NCBI GenBank assembly: GCA_002168195.1
Contig: NHBP01000058.1
Coordinates: 1-8,932, forward strand
Direction of reading: 5' to 3'
DNA length: 8,932 nucleotides
Source: Planctomycetaceae bacterium TMED10
Lineage (GTDB): Bacteria > Planctomycetota > Planctomycetia > Pirellulales > UBA7805
Shown: positions 1 to 8,123 of the stretch, piece by piece
How the letters are laid out: the number at the start of each line of letters is the position of its first letter
How positions within the stretch are numbered: the first letter of the stretch is position 1
The notes under the pieces: generated by a model
The model's input: the letters and a program-made list of their open reading frames with translations, nothing else
What the model was told of the DNA's origin: nothing
Databases searched by the model: none
Program-made: the position numbers and the translations under genes

Positions 1-1116
1 CTGGCAACATGCTGGAAAGCCACCGTTATTTTGGCCGGCATCCTTATTCTCTGCTCCTGCCGATCGTTACCACCAAGTGAGTTGGCGACCACGGAGGAAT
101 TTGTTGCCGGAAGTGCTGGCTATGGAACAGCAGCCCTGCCGACATCGGCAGCCACAGGCTTCAACATGCCGTGCCGACCCTGGAGCCCACCCGGTATTAC
201 GGGGCCGTGGCCTAAAGATGAATATGTCTGCGATGGTGGCGATCGAGACCAACCTGTCATGATTGAATCGGACTGGACAGTGAAGGGCCTTCATCTTGAA
301 GATACCATTGCCCACTATGACACACTTGAGGGTGAGACCATGGTTGCCTCCAGTAATCGTGTCTGTGTGTATGCACCTCGCTTTGGATCTGTGCGACGTG
401 TGCTTGGGGTAGATAGCTTTGAGGGCAAAGATTCACTCATACGTCACGAAGTTCCCGTGAAAATACAGATCGAAGAAGAGCGACTTGCTGCCAATACAAC
501 GCTGCAACAACTGCAGACTATCCGTGCAGTCGGCGCAAAACGTTCCAGCACCCAACAACGCAATAGCCCAAGTCTCTTATTGGCGGGTGACGTGGGTGTG
601 ATCGAGGCCGAGGGCGGATTCAAACCTTATGAAAATTTCCGTATTCTCCGCGACGGACAATATAAAATTTCTGAAACTGCAAAGCTCACCGAGCAGACCG
701 AAGCGGCAACGATTTGGACACTTGATAAAGGCATACAAATTGTCGTCGATGGAACACCAGCCGAAGTCGCTTCGGGAGACGCCCGTGCGGAGGCAACCTT
801 TACAGTGGATCACGAGAGCGCCCCTGGTCTACGAATTATTAAAGTCGCTTCTGCCTCTGCCGCCAGACCGGGTGAACTGGTGGAGTTTACGCTCCGTTTC
901 GACAATATTGGTAACGAACCGTTAGGAAACGTTACCGTCATTGACAATCTGACCACCCGTTTAGAATATGTTGACGAGAGTCAGATTTCATCTCACCCTT
1001 CCCGATTCCTCACTGAAACGAACGAGGGGGATTCCTTGGTGCTCCGCTGGGAAATCCTGGACCCGATTGCTACCGGGGACGGGGGAACGATTCGCTTCAA
1101 GTGCCGCGTCCGCTAA
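1..1116 (+). CDS. DUF11-domain lipoprotein, 5' end cut by window edge
   Basis: The frame is open from base 1, so the true start probably lies just upstream. The first in-frame start-like codons are CTG at 1 and TTG at 31; starting at TTG would leave a signal peptide without its positive charge. The N-terminus shows a lysine, a hydrophobic run and then LCSC (bases 49-60), a plausible lipobox with lipidation at the second Cys, so export and outer or periplasmic anchoring are inferred. The middle has a Pro/Trp-rich patch (RPWSPPGITGPWP) and several cysteines and resembles no enzyme I know. The C-terminal ~95 residues (bases ~829-1113) match the DUF11/conserved-repeat beta-sandwich: LRIIKVAS, then PGELVEFTLRFDNIGNEPL, VTVIDNL and a final Gly-rich strand. 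DUF11 repeats are usual in surface proteins of Planctomycetota. Only one copy is present here. A structural or envelope role is likely; the exact function is unknown. Confidence 0.8.
   Translation: MATCWKATVILAGILILCSCRSLPPSELATTEEFVAGSAGYGTAALPTSAATGFNMPCRPWSPPGITGPWPKDEYVCDGGDRDQPVMIESDWTVKGLHLEDTIAHYDTLEGETMVASSNRVCVYAPRFGSVRRVLGVDSFEGKDSLIRHEVPVKIQIEEERLAANTTLQQLQTIRAVGAKRSSTQQRNSPSLLLAGDVGVIEAEGGFKPYENFRILRDGQYKISETAKLTEQTEAATIWTLDKGIQIVVDGTPAEVASGDARAEATFTVDHESAPGLRIIKVASASAARPGELVEFTLRFDNIGNEPLGNVTVIDNLTTRLEYVDESQISSHPSRFLTETNEGDSLVLRWEILDPIATGDGGTIRFKCRVR
49..60 (+). other. Lipoprotein signal-peptide cleavage motif (lipobox)
   Basis: These bases encode Leu-Cys-Ser-Cys directly after a hydrophobic stretch (VILAGILI). 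The second Cys fits the +1 position of a type II signal peptide, with Ser at -1 and Leu at -3. Cys at -2 is unusual, so this is a moderate match rather than a textbook one. Confidence 0.5.
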
Positions 1117-1132
1117 TCGAACGGTAAGATGC

Positions 1133-2251
1133 ATGACAGGTTCCAAACTACCCCACCCCTGGCTTGCCGATCGGACCAGCAATTTTAACGGTTCAGGAAT
1201 CCGGCGAATTTTCGACTTAGCGGCAACCATGAAGGACCCGGTGAATCTCTCCATCGGGCAACCCCATTTTGAGGTCCCCGAGGCAATCCAAAAAGCGGCC
1301 GCTGAGGCAATCACTGCAGGGAAAAACGGATATTCCGCAACAGCAGGCATTGGCCCCCTTCGGGAAAAATTGCAGTCCCGCGTCGAACATCAATTCGGTC
1401 ACGACAATCGTCAAGTGATGGTGACCAGCGGCACAAGCGGTGGCATTGTTCTGGCAATGATGGCACTTGTGAATCCAGGCGACGAAATCCTTGTTTTCGA
1501 TCCCTATTTCGTCATTTACCAACCGCTCGTCCAACTTGTCGGGGGAACATGTGTTCTCATCGACACGTACCCTGACTTCACACTCGATATCGACAAGGTT
1601 GCAGCAGCGATCACCGACAAAACGAAGTTAATCCTGATTAACAGCCCGAACAATCCAACCGGGTATATCGCTTCGGCAGTTCAAATCCAAGCATTGGCAG
1701 AACTGGCATCCCAAAAAAATATTGTTCTGCTGAGTGATGAAATTTATCAAAGCTTTTGTTACGACTCAAAGTTTACCTCCCCTGCCCTGTTCAACCCCCA
1801 GACAGTCGTTGTTGATGGATTTTCAAAAACGTATGGCATCACGGGCTGGCGCGTTGGCTTTGTTCATGGCCCAGCTGAAATTATTGATGCGATGGCAAAG
1901 ATTCAGCCCTACACGTATGTCTGTGCTCCGCAACCAGCACAGTGGGCAGCGACGACCGCCTTGGATATCGACATGTCAGAAGCCGTAAATACATATCGAT
2001 GCAAACGCGATCACATTATCCAATCACTTTCCGATTGTTATTCCATTGCCCAACCTGGTGGCGCATTTTATTTATTCCCGAAAGTACCGAAGGGAACGGC
2101 AAGTGACTTCGTTGCTCGAGCCATTGACCACAACCTGCTGATTATTCCAGGAAGTGTTTTCAGCCACCGGGATACCCACTTCCGCATTTCTTACGCGGTA
2201 AGCGACGAGATCCTCGAACGCGGCATTGAGATTCTTAAAAAACTGGCATAG
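1133..2251 (+). CDS. Class I/II PLP-dependent aminotransferase (aspartate aminotransferase-like)
   Basis: Cytosolic fold-type I PLP enzyme of 372 residues, close to the usual 370-400 for this family. It transfers an amino group between an amino acid and a 2-oxo acid. Visible landmarks: IGQPHF (41-46) at the substrate loop; VTSGTSGG (97-104) in the phosphate/cofactor region; NNPTG (173-177, with the PLP-binding Asn174); SDEIY (201-205, Asp202 binding the pyridine nitrogen and Tyr205); FSKTYG with the Schiff-base Lys232; GWRVG (Arg240); and HFRISYA with Arg351, expected to bind the substrate alpha-carboxylate. All catalytic residues are present, so it should be active. The open frame reaches back to 968 inside the lipoprotein gene. 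ATG 1133 is chosen because it follows the lipoprotein stop by 16 bases and gives a normal N-terminus. The Shine-Dalgarno (SD) sequence is weak. The substrate cannot be fixed from sequence; aspartate, alanine or aromatic amino acids are all possible. Confidence 0.93.
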   Translation: MTGSKLPHPWLADRTSNFNGSGIRRIFDLAATMKDPVNLSIGQPHFEVPEAIQKAAAEAITAGKNGYSATAGIGPLREKLQSRVEHQFGHDNRQVMVTSGTSGGIVLAMMALVNPGDEILVFDPYFVIYQPLVQLVGGTCVLIDTYPDFTLDIDKVAAAITDKTKLILINSPNNPTGYIASAVQIQALAELASQKNIVLLSDEIYQSFCYDSKFTSPALFNPQTVVVDGFSKTYGITGWRVGFVHGPAEIIDAMAKIQPYTYVCAPQPAQWAATTALDIDMSEAVNTYRCKRDHIIQSLSDCYSIAQPGGAFYLFPKVPKGTASDFVARAIDHNLLIIPGSVFSHRDTHFRISYAVSDEILERGIEILKKLA

Positions 2252-2276
2252 GGCATTCGGAAACTTACTGTTTAAA

Positions 2277-3335
2277 TCAGCGAGGCTTCCTTTTCCCAAT
2301 GCGTGAAGCAACTGATTTGCCTGCCGTCTTTTTCTTCACACGCTTCTTAGCGACCTTCTTCACCGCCTTCTTCTTGGCAATTTTTTTCTTGGTTATTTTC
2401 TTGCTTGCTGTCTTGGTGGATTTCTTGGCAACAACTTTTTTCTTTACCGGCTTCTTTTTAGCATTAGCCGGGGCTGCTTTTTTCTTGGCCGTTGTCGATT
2501 TTTTAGTCGCAGAGACCTTTGACTTTTTGACGCCTTTTGTCCCCGTACCGGTTTTTGCTTTTGCTGCCGGCTTGGTGTCTTTGGCGGCCTTTGCCTCTTT
2601 GCCACCGGCCTTCTTCTTTACCGTAGCCGTTTCTTTAGGCGGCTCCACCTTGGAGCTTTTTCGTTTCGGTAAACGCTCTTTCGCGTCGGGTGAAATCTCA
2701 AGCAAGATTTTCTTTATCCCCGCCCCATGCGGTGCCCGCTTTAACTCTGCACCCAATTGGTTAAGCAAAGATCCGAATTCAATCCCCCGGTTTTTCGGAA
2801 TGGCCCGCTCAATTCCGGGAACCAAATATTTATTTTTCTCTTTTTCGCTAATTACCCCTACGATATACAGCGATTCGAGTGCTCCACTCCCGACAGGAAT
2901 TGAATGTCCGGACAGGGTCATTTGCGTTACATAGGCCACCGTAAATCGTGTAGCTCCTTTTAACTTTTGCAATTTCTTGACCGCTGCTCCAATATTCTCT
3001 TTCTTCAATTGCTCGATATCAAATGAGTAATTGGTTTCGAAAATACTTTGCAATATCTGACGCGTGCGATTACCGGCGCCCAACGGATCGGGAAGCATAT
3101 GCATCGATTCGCTGAGTTCGGTCGCTGTGCTTACACGGACTTCATTCCAGTCATAGTAATCACTCTCGAGGGCCGCTAAAGCCTTATCGGCGGCGGCAGC
3201 TGGAGCGTTTTCTAGACAGCATGCGTAAAGTAGCTGCTGCATAAGCGGAAGCTGCGTATTCGGGGCAACCGGCTTATAGTGTTTTTTTAAAACCTTATGA
3301 ATTTTTGTATACAGACCGCTACGATTTACTGCCAT
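2277..3335 (-). CDS. Degenerate HhH-GPD (EndoIII-like) protein with lysine-rich histone H1-like tail
   Basis: Predicted 352 residues in two parts. Residues 1 to ~220 are mostly helical and resemble the helix-hairpin-helix DNA glycosylase fold: the hairpin segment LKGATRFTVAYV (125-136) aligns with the EndoIII motif LPGVGRKTANVV. The catalytic Lys is Phe131, the position expected for the catalytic Asp is Gly149, and no C-terminal Fe-S cysteine cluster is present. Base-excision activity is therefore unlikely, and DNA binding is the better guess. Residues 224-352 are low complexity, rich in K, A, T and P, with 49 Lys in 129 residues, like histone H1 or AlgP tails. The open frame begins at TTG 3377; ATG 3335 is preferred because AAAGAGAAG lies directly upstream and homology-like sequence starts there. 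It lies 82 bases downstream of rbfA on the same strand and may be cotranscribed. The family assignment is by eye and tentative. Confidence 0.8.
   Translation of the reverse strand: MAVNRSGLYTKIHKVLKKHYKPVAPNTQLPLMQQLLYACCLENAPAAAADKALAALESDYYDWNEVRVSTATELSESMHMLPDPLGAGNRTRQILQSIFETNYSFDIEQLKKENIGAAVKKLQKLKGATRFTVAYVTQMTLSGHSIPVGSGALESLYIVGVISEKEKNKYLVPGIERAIPKNRGIEFGSLLNQLGAELKRAPHGAGIKKILLEISPDAKERLPKRKSSKVEPPKETATVKKKAGGKEAKAAKDTKPAAKAKTGTGTKGVKKSKVSATKKSTTAKKKAAPANAKKKPVKKKVVAKKSTKTASKKITKKKIAKKKAVKKVAKKRVKKKTAGKSVASRIGKRKPR
2280..2666 (-). repeat. Low-complexity lysine/alanine-rich coding segment
   Basis: The segment encodes the tail of the gene above (residues ~224-352), built from irregular repeats such as KKK, AKK, VKKK and TKK rather than exact tandem copies. 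On the plus strand it reads as T- and C-rich DNA, which produces a long spurious Phe/Leu-rich open frame. The tail is expected to be disordered and strongly basic, suited to binding nucleic acid. Confidence 0.85.
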
Positions 3336-3417
3336 CTTCTCTTTCTGCACCCTGTCTTGAGGAACTTGGTAATTCAATCAAATGGGAAAAACTCTGACTG
3401 GTTCTAGATTTGCTTCT

Positions 3418-3834
3418 CTAGATTAATTTCTGCGAATCATCATTACGATCACCGCTCGTTATATCGTGCTCAGCCTCCGGCACCTCTGACACCTCTGGCA
3501 ACACGGACTCTAAAATCTGATTAATTTCGATCGATTTCTTCACACCCTGATCGAGCACAAACTTCAATACGGGCGTATAACGTGTATCAATTCTCTTTGC
3601 GACTTTGGCCTGCAAAAAACCGGCCGCGTGCTGCAAACCATACAAACAAAGATTCTGCTGTTTCTCGTCTCCCATCACTGACACGAAAATGCGTGCTTTA
3701 CGCATGTCCGCCGCCACTTCAACATGCGTAACGGTCACATGCTCAATCCTTGGATCTTTTAGATCCCGAAGAATGGATATCCCCACGACCTCACGGATGG
3801 CTTGAGCGGCTTTTTGAAGACGTCGAGAATTCAT
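3418..3834 (-). CDS. rbfA: Ribosome-binding factor A
   Basis: RbfA binds the immature 30S subunit near helix 1 of 16S rRNA and assists late maturation and cold adaptation. The 138-residue product has the usual length and the single KH-like fold. Family marks seen: an N-terminal NSRRLQKAAQAIREVV helix, LKDPRIEHVTVTHVEV (25-40), the MRKARIFVSVMGD strand (44-56), the characteristic AAG kink at 70-72, and KRIDTRYTPVLKFVLDQGVKKSIEI near the end of the fold. Residues after ~112 form an acidic tail. ATG 3834 is chosen over the in-frame GTG at 3855 because AAGGAG sits 4 bases before it. It lies 60 bases downstream of infB, the usual order, and belongs to the nusA-infB-rbfA group. Confidence 0.96.
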   Translation of the reverse strand: MNSRRLQKAAQAIREVVGISILRDLKDPRIEHVTVTHVEVAADMRKARIFVSVMGDEKQQNLCLYGLQHAAGFLQAKVAKRIDTRYTPVLKFVLDQGVKKSIEINQILESVLPEVSEVPEAEHDITSGDRNDDSQKLI

Positions 3835-3838
3835 TTCA

Positions 3839-3844
3839 CTCCTT
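3839..3844 (-). promoter_or_regulatory. Strong Shine-Dalgarno of rbfA
   Basis: On the minus strand AAGGAG is followed by TGAA and then ATG at 3834. This is the clearest ribosome binding site in the window and decides the rbfA start. Confidence 0.85.
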
Positions 3845-3866
3845 GCCCCGCACACAAAAAGTTATC

Positions 3867-3880
3867 CAGCGCACACGCTG
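3867..3880 (-). other. Small hairpin between infB and rbfA
   Basis: CAGCG and CGCTG form a perfect 5-bp stem with a TGTG loop, 14 bases after the infB stop. A run of five T follows on the minus strand after a 6-base gap. The stem is short and the T run too far away for a convincing intrinsic terminator. It could be a weak attenuator or an mRNA-processing element, or chance. Confidence 0.3.
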
Positions 3881-3894
3881 AAACAGGCGGTGAA

Positions 3895-6492
3895 CTATTC
3901 TCCATCCAACTTGCGGGCTACTTCTTCAATCTTATAGACCTCCAACAGATCTCCCTCTTTGATGTCGTTGAACCCGGTCAGCTTAATACCACATTCAAAG
4001 CCCTCGCGTACTTCGCGGACATCATCTTTGACACGCTTGAGCGCGTCAATCATGTAATCTCCAATGATTGTATTATCACGAATCACACGGGCTCTCGCAT
4101 TACGCTGAATAATGCCTTGCAACACTCGACATCCAGCAACGGTGCCTATTCGACTAATCTTGAAGGCTCTTTGCACGAGTGCCCTACCTAGATCAGCCTC
4201 GCGTTCTTCGGGTTTGAGCATCCCTTCAAGGGCTGCTCGTAAATCATCGGTGAGATTATAAATAATACTGTAGCGACGAATTTGAACGCCACGTGCTTCA
4301 GCCAGAATTCTGGCCTGCTCATCCGGTACCACATTAAAACCACAGATGATCGCATCGGATGCATCAGCCAACTGGACATCTGCTTCCGTAATTCCCCCTA
4401 CCGTTGCCTGCAAAATTTTAAATTTTACCTCGGGATGATCAATCTTGTCCAACTCCTGTTGGATGGCTTCAATCGAACCTCGAACATCGGCACGCAGGAT
4501 AAGATTCAAGGTTTGAACCTCATCCTGACCAAGGCGATCAAAAAGTCCTTCGAGTGTTACGTGGACCGGTGGAGCGAGACCTGACGTGCGCGTCTGCTCA
4601 CCTCGTTGAATCGCAATTTCACGTGCTTTCGATACATCATCGAGAATATAAAACCGCTCACCTGCTGCGGGAGCAATATCAAGCCCAGTGACATCAACAG
4701 GAGTCGAAGGCCCGGCTTCAGATAAAGTCTCCGAGGGACGCAAGGTATTGTACATAGCCTTGACTTTCCCATACGCGTTTCCACAAACAATGGAATCACC
4801 GACCCGCATCGTACCATTTTGTACAATTAACTTCGAAACAACACCTCGACCCTCATGTAACTGGGCTTCAAGACATGTCCCGAAAGCCTGGCGACTCGGA
4901 TTGGCTCGATAGTCTTTATCCTCAGCGATAAACAACAGCATCTCGAGAAGATCATCAATCCCGGTACCCTTGATCGCGCTTGTTCGAATAAGTTCTACCT
5001 CGCCACCCCAATCGCGGGGCAAAAGGTCATTGGCAGCAAGCCCCTGCATGACGCGGTTTTCATCAACACCCGGTAGATCAATCTTATTCAGAGCCACAAT
5101 GATCGGTACATCGGCTGCCCGCGCGTGACTGATCGCCTCTTCGGTCTGCGGCATTACGCCATCGTCTGCAGCTACCACAAGTACTGCAATGTCCGTAACG
5201 TTCGCACCGCGGGCTCGCATCTCGGTAAAAGCTTGGTGTCCCGGTGTATCGACAAACGATATTTTCTTTCCATCTTTTAAAACGTCGTACGCGCGAATGT
5301 GTTGTGTAATTCCACCACTTTCTCCACTGACGACGTCGATGCCGATAATGGCATCGAGCAGTGAAGTTTTTCCATGATCGACATGCCCCAAGAACGTCAC
5401 AATGGGTGGTCGTGGCGCCAAGTCATTGACATCATCTTCAACGTGCAGCGTGGATTGCAAAAGCACATCCTCAACATCGACTGGCAGCTTGATTTCAATC
5501 TCAACACCCAATTCTATTGCCAGCAGCTCGATGGTTTCGCCATCCAACTCCGAATTGATCGTGCACATTATTTCCATTGCCATAAGCTGACGCTGTATAT
5601 CCGCCGCGGAGACGCCGGCAGCCTCAGAAAAATTACGCACCGAGCAGGGAACCTCGACGGCAACATTCCCCTTACGGGGAGCGGCCGTACTGACCCCCGA
5701 TCGACGTCGAATCGAACCGCGTCGCCCCCTACCTCGCTCATCGTCTCGATGTCGACGACCACGCGTCATCTTTTTGCGATTCAGTTGCCTTGCTTCACGC
5801 CCACCCAGCAAGGCATCTTCTTTGGCCATTTTATCCTTCGAGGAAGCGACTGCTGGTTTTTTCTCAACGGCAACTCGATCGCGTCGACGCCCTCTATCGG
5901 TTGCTGGAGCATCGACGGCTTTTGGAGGAGGGGCGGCATTGGGAGCAACGTCATCCGTCTGCTTCCTCTTTTCATGCTTGCGGAGGTGCTCTGAAAGCGG
6001 TTTCGCTCCGCTGGAACGGAGTGCTTCGGGAGAAAGCTTGAGGTCCGGTTTTTGTGCGGCGGGGCCGTCGGCATCCGTCTTCCGCGCCGTCGGTGCATCC
6101 ACCGTTGGCATGGGGGCGAGTTTGATGGCAGGTGCGGGGCGACTTTTTGTAGTTCTTTGTTCGCCGCTCGGCTTTTTCGGTTCAGGCGATTTCTTTTCCG
6201 CCTGAGCGGATTGAGGCTTACTGCTAGCCGCTGTCGGAGCGACATAATCTTCTCGGCGAATCGCAGTGCCGGAATCCACTTGCCCTTGCATCTTTTCGGT
6301 GGTTGAACCCGACGCTGAAGGAGCTGACTTCTTACCGCCAGCGATATATTCCTTCAGCTTTGCGACCTCTTCGTCAGTGAGGTTGGCCAAAGCCGAACCC
6401 TTACCGGTAATACCCGCTTTCGTGCAAATATCCGAGAGCTCAGCGCTATCGATCTTTAATTCTTTAGCCAGTGCGTAAATACGTGCGGGCAA
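3895..6492 (-). CDS. infB: Translation initiation factor IF-2
   Basis: IF2 is the GTPase that places initiator fMet-tRNA on the 30S subunit and promotes 50S joining. The 865-residue product has the full bacterial layout: an IF2_N helical domain at 1-50 ([18 protein letters not shown]); a long disordered, charged Lys/Arg/Ala/Pro linker; a second IF2_N-like domain near 280-337; then the G domain with GHVDHGKT (369-376), GGIT (switch I Thr395), DTPGH (415-419), NKID (469-472) and SAIKG (505-509). Beta-barrel and C-terminal tRNA-binding domains follow, ending in [19 protein letters not shown]. All GTPase motifs are intact. The start is TTG 6492, because [13 protein letters not shown] is the expected beginning and AGGGAG lies 7 bases upstream. 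The open frame extends to another TTG at 6555, but those 21 extra residues look unlike IF2. It lies between nusA and rbfA. Confidence 0.96.
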   Translation of the reverse strand: MPARIYALAKELKIDSAELSDICTKAGITGKGSALANLTDEEVAKLKEYIAGGKKSAPSASGSTTEKMQGQVDSGTAIRREDYVAPTAASSKPQSAQAEKKSPEPKKPSGEQRTTKSRPAPAIKLAPMPTVDAPTARKTDADGPAAQKPDLKLSPEALRSSGAKPLSEHLRKHEKRKQTDDVAPNAAPPPKAVDAPATDRGRRRDRVAVEKKPAVASSKDKMAKEDALLGGREARQLNRKKMTRGRRHRDDERGRGRRGSIRRRSGVSTAAPRKGNVAVEVPCSVRNFSEAAGVSAADIQRQLMAMEIMCTINSELDGETIELLAIELGVEIEIKLPVDVEDVLLQSTLHVEDDVNDLAPRPPIVTFLGHVDHGKTSLLDAIIGIDVVSGESGGITQHIRAYDVLKDGKKISFVDTPGHQAFTEMRARGANVTDIAVLVVAADDGVMPQTEEAISHARAADVPIIVALNKIDLPGVDENRVMQGLAANDLLPRDWGGEVELIRTSAIKGTGIDDLLEMLLFIAEDKDYRANPSRQAFGTCLEAQLHEGRGVVSKLIVQNGTMRVGDSIVCGNAYGKVKAMYNTLRPSETLSEAGPSTPVDVTGLDIAPAAGERFYILDDVSKAREIAIQRGEQTRTSGLAPPVHVTLEGLFDRLGQDEVQTLNLILRADVRGSIEAIQQELDKIDHPEVKFKILQATVGGITEADVQLADASDAIICGFNVVPDEQARILAEARGVQIRRYSIIYNLTDDLRAALEGMLKPEEREADLGRALVQRAFKISRIGTVAGCRVLQGIIQRNARARVIRDNTIIGDYMIDALKRVKDDVREVREGFECGIKLTGFNDIKEGDLLEVYKIEEVARKLDGE

Positions 6493-6499
6493 TGCGTCT

Positions 6500-6505
6500 C
6501 TCCCT
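6500..6505 (-). promoter_or_regulatory. Shine-Dalgarno supporting the TTG start of infB
   Basis: AGGGAG on the minus strand stands 7 bases before TTG 6492. No ATG in the IF2 frame lies near here. This site, together with the conserved N-terminal sequence, is why the non-ATG start is preferred. Confidence 0.65.
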
Positions 6506-6551
6506 TTTCTTTCCCCTCCTGCCCACTGAGCAAGAGGAAAACATCTTGAAC

Positions 6552-6560
6552 TCAAATCAT
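6552..6560 (-). other. Possible two-codon upstream ORF in the infB leader
   Basis: The minus strand reads AGGAG (6574-6570), nine bases, then ATG ATT TGA. This is a good SD followed by a start and an immediate stop, 59 bases before the infB TTG start and in a different frame. It could load and release ribosomes upstream of infB, act as a start-stop regulatory element, or be accidental. No coding function is implied. Confidence 0.3.
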
Positions 6561-6657
6561 GGCTTGCTTCTCCTGAAAGACAGTCGCCTACAAACCTTTA
6601 ATGATCCACATCTGCTGTCAAATTCTTCGAAAAATTGAGCAGCACCGTTGACACAAC

Positions 6658-8115
6658 TTATTGCTCTGTGGCTTCCGCAGAAGCTTCCTGAGTAGATACT
6701 TGGTCAACAGCATCGGAATCCTCCCGATCATCACTCTCGCCGGACAGCGTTTCTTCTGACTCTGCTGCTATCTCCTTTTCGCCTTCAACCTGTGCCGCTC
6801 CATCCGCTGCAGCCTCTGGGGCGTTTATTTCTTCTGTTGTTTCTGTTGTTTCTGTTGTTTCTTTTTCTGCGTCGGCGACAGAACCTTCAGCGACCGCCTG
6901 CTTCGCTGCCTCCGCATCGGTTCTCTCTTGCTCGCGTCTCTTTCGCCTTGCTTCGGTCGCCAATTTTTCAGCCTCTTCAGCTTTCGTCTCGGCCTGAACC
7001 ACAATGCCGTCGACCGCTGCTTCGGTTAGCCCGCCCATCTCCATTAACACATCCGGTTCGATCACCGAAAGATCGTCATAGGACATGTAGCCCTGCTCCA
7101 CAAGTTTCACCGCAAGCTCTTCAGAAATACCCTCCAGGACTGAAAAACCTTCAACCGCGCGGTCGATCTGCTCGCCCAACTCTTCCTGGGTCATGATCTC
7201 AATGTCCCAACCTGAGAGCTTACTCCCCAATCGTACATTCTGGCCGCGACGACCAATCGCTAGCGACAATTGATCTTCGCGAACAAGCACAATCGCCCTA
7301 CCGAGTAACTCGCAGAGGATCACATCCTCCACCTCGGCCGGCTGGAGGGCGTTGGGAATCAGCACTTGCGAATCATCACTCCACCGCACAATATCAATTC
7401 GTTCGCCAGCTAATTCGTCAACAATATTCTTGATTCGATTTCCCCGAACTCCTACACAGGCGCCCACACAGTCCACGCGCTGATCATAGCTACTTACGGC
7501 AACTTTGCTTCGATAGCCCGGTTCGCGGGCCATGGACTTGATTTCAATCACGCCCTCATGGATTTCGGGAATTTCCTGCTCAAACAAACGCTGGACCAAT
7601 TGAGTACGAATGCGACTCAAAATAATCTTCACGCGACTACCGGCTTTACGAACTTCAAAAACCGTTGCCCGAACACGCTCGTTGGCGTGATGCGTTTCAC
7701 CCGGAATCTGCTCGCTCCGCGGCAGGATAGCCTCTACGTCGGGCAGCGCGACCGTTGCTGCGCCTCCCTCATACCGCTGCACCACTCCGGTAACCATATC
7801 ACCAATTTGGGCGTCGTACTGGTTATAGAGCGCATCACGTTCCGCCTCGCGAATTTTCTGAATGATTACCTGCTTGGCCGTCTGCGCACCAATCCGCCCA
7901 ATCGTTTCCTCCGGATCCAAGGGATTACCGTCGAGGGTTCCGTCGATCGCGCCTGATTCGCGGTTGATTTGAACCGTAATCTCCGCTTCCTCACCGTAGT
8001 ACTTGCCAGCAGCTGACACGAGCGCTTGCTCGATTGCCTCAAAAACGATCCCCTTTTCGATATTCTTATCGAGATGGATCGCGTCAACGATGCGTAAAAC
8101 TTCTTCTGGTTTCAT
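6658..8115 (-). CDS. nusA: Transcription termination/antitermination factor NusA
   Basis: NusA binds RNA polymerase and nascent RNA and governs pausing, Rho-dependent termination and antitermination. The 485-residue product contains, in order: the polymerase-binding N-terminal domain (1-100, opening [20 protein letters not shown]); an S1 RNA-binding domain (~104-170); KH1 with [15 protein letters not shown] (218-232); KH2 with [21 protein letters not shown] (285-305); a helix-hairpin-helix-like segment (~327-375); and a charged, mostly acidic tail (376-485) including a TTE triple repeat. KH2 carries GRRG where GKGG is commonest, still a GxxG loop. ATG 8115 is preferred to an in-frame TTG at 8145 because the family begins there; the SD is weak (AAG within AGATAAG). 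It is first in the nusA-infB-rbfA cluster and likely transcribed from the promoter at 8264-8292. Confidence 0.96.
   Translation of the reverse strand: MKPEEVLRIVDAIHLDKNIEKGIVFEAIEQALVSAAGKYYGEEAEITVQINRESGAIDGTLDGNPLDPEETIGRIGAQTAKQVIIQKIREAERDALYNQYDAQIGDMVTGVVQRYEGGAATVALPDVEAILPRSEQIPGETHHANERVRATVFEVRKAGSRVKIILSRIRTQLVQRLFEQEIPEIHEGVIEIKSMAREPGYRSKVAVSSYDQRVDCVGACVGVRGNRIKNIVDELAGERIDIVRWSDDSQVLIPNALQPAEVEDVILCELLGRAIVLVREDQLSLAIGRRGQNVRLGSKLSGWDIEIMTQEELGEQIDRAVEGFSVLEGISEELAVKLVEQGYMSYDDLSVIEPDVLMEMGGLTEAAVDGIVVQAETKAEEAEKLATEARRKRREQERTDAEAAKQAVAEGSVADAEKETTETTETTEEINAPEAAADGAAQVEGEKEIAAESEETLSGESDDREDSDAVDQVSTQEASAEATEQ
6832..6858 (-). repeat. 9-bp tandem repeat, three exact copies, in nusA
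   Basis: The plus-strand unit ttctgttgt occurs three times without a mismatch. It encodes the repeated Thr-Glu pattern at residues ~420-428 of the NusA acidic tail. The unit length is a multiple of three, so copy-number changes keep the frame. Confidence 0.9.
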
Positions 8116-8123
8116 GGCGTTAC

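Larger units (their letters stand above)
6493..6657 (-). other. nusA-infB intergenic region
   Basis: The 165 bases hold the infB ribosome binding site, the start-stop element above, a nearly perfect AT-rich palindrome (6621-6636) and a TTGACA hexamer (6616-6621) with no good -10 at 16-18 bases spacing. I see no tRNA-like fold and no convincing terminator. Confidence 0.6.

Noticed and set aside
968..1132. Extra 55 N-terminal residues on the aminotransferase frame
   Set aside because: They overlap the DUF11 coding sequence in another frame and resemble no aminotransferase N-terminus; ATG 1133 gives the normal length.
2252..2276. Bidirectional terminator between the converging genes
   Set aside because: The 25 bases show no inverted repeat with a flanking T run on either strand.
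2299..2934. Long plus-strand frame rich in Phe, Leu and Ala that looks like a multi-pass membrane protein
   Set aside because: It is the antisense of the lysine-rich tail and part of the HhH-like domain; Lys codons AAA/AAG read backwards as Phe/Leu. The minus-strand frame has the better start and family-like sequence.
3867..3880. Intrinsic terminator between infB and rbfA
   Set aside because: The stem is only 5 bp and the T run begins 6 bases after it; kept as a plain hairpin only.
5374..6306. Several overlapping frames opposite and alongside the infB linker
   Set aside because: They are shadows caused by the Arg/Ala/Pro-rich linker, lack ribosome binding sites and show no domains, whereas the IF2 frame is continuous through this part.
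6493..6555. 21-residue N-terminal extension of IF2 from TTG 6555
   Set aside because: IF2 of this type begins at [11 protein letters not shown], and an SD lies directly before TTG 6492; the extension covers that SD.
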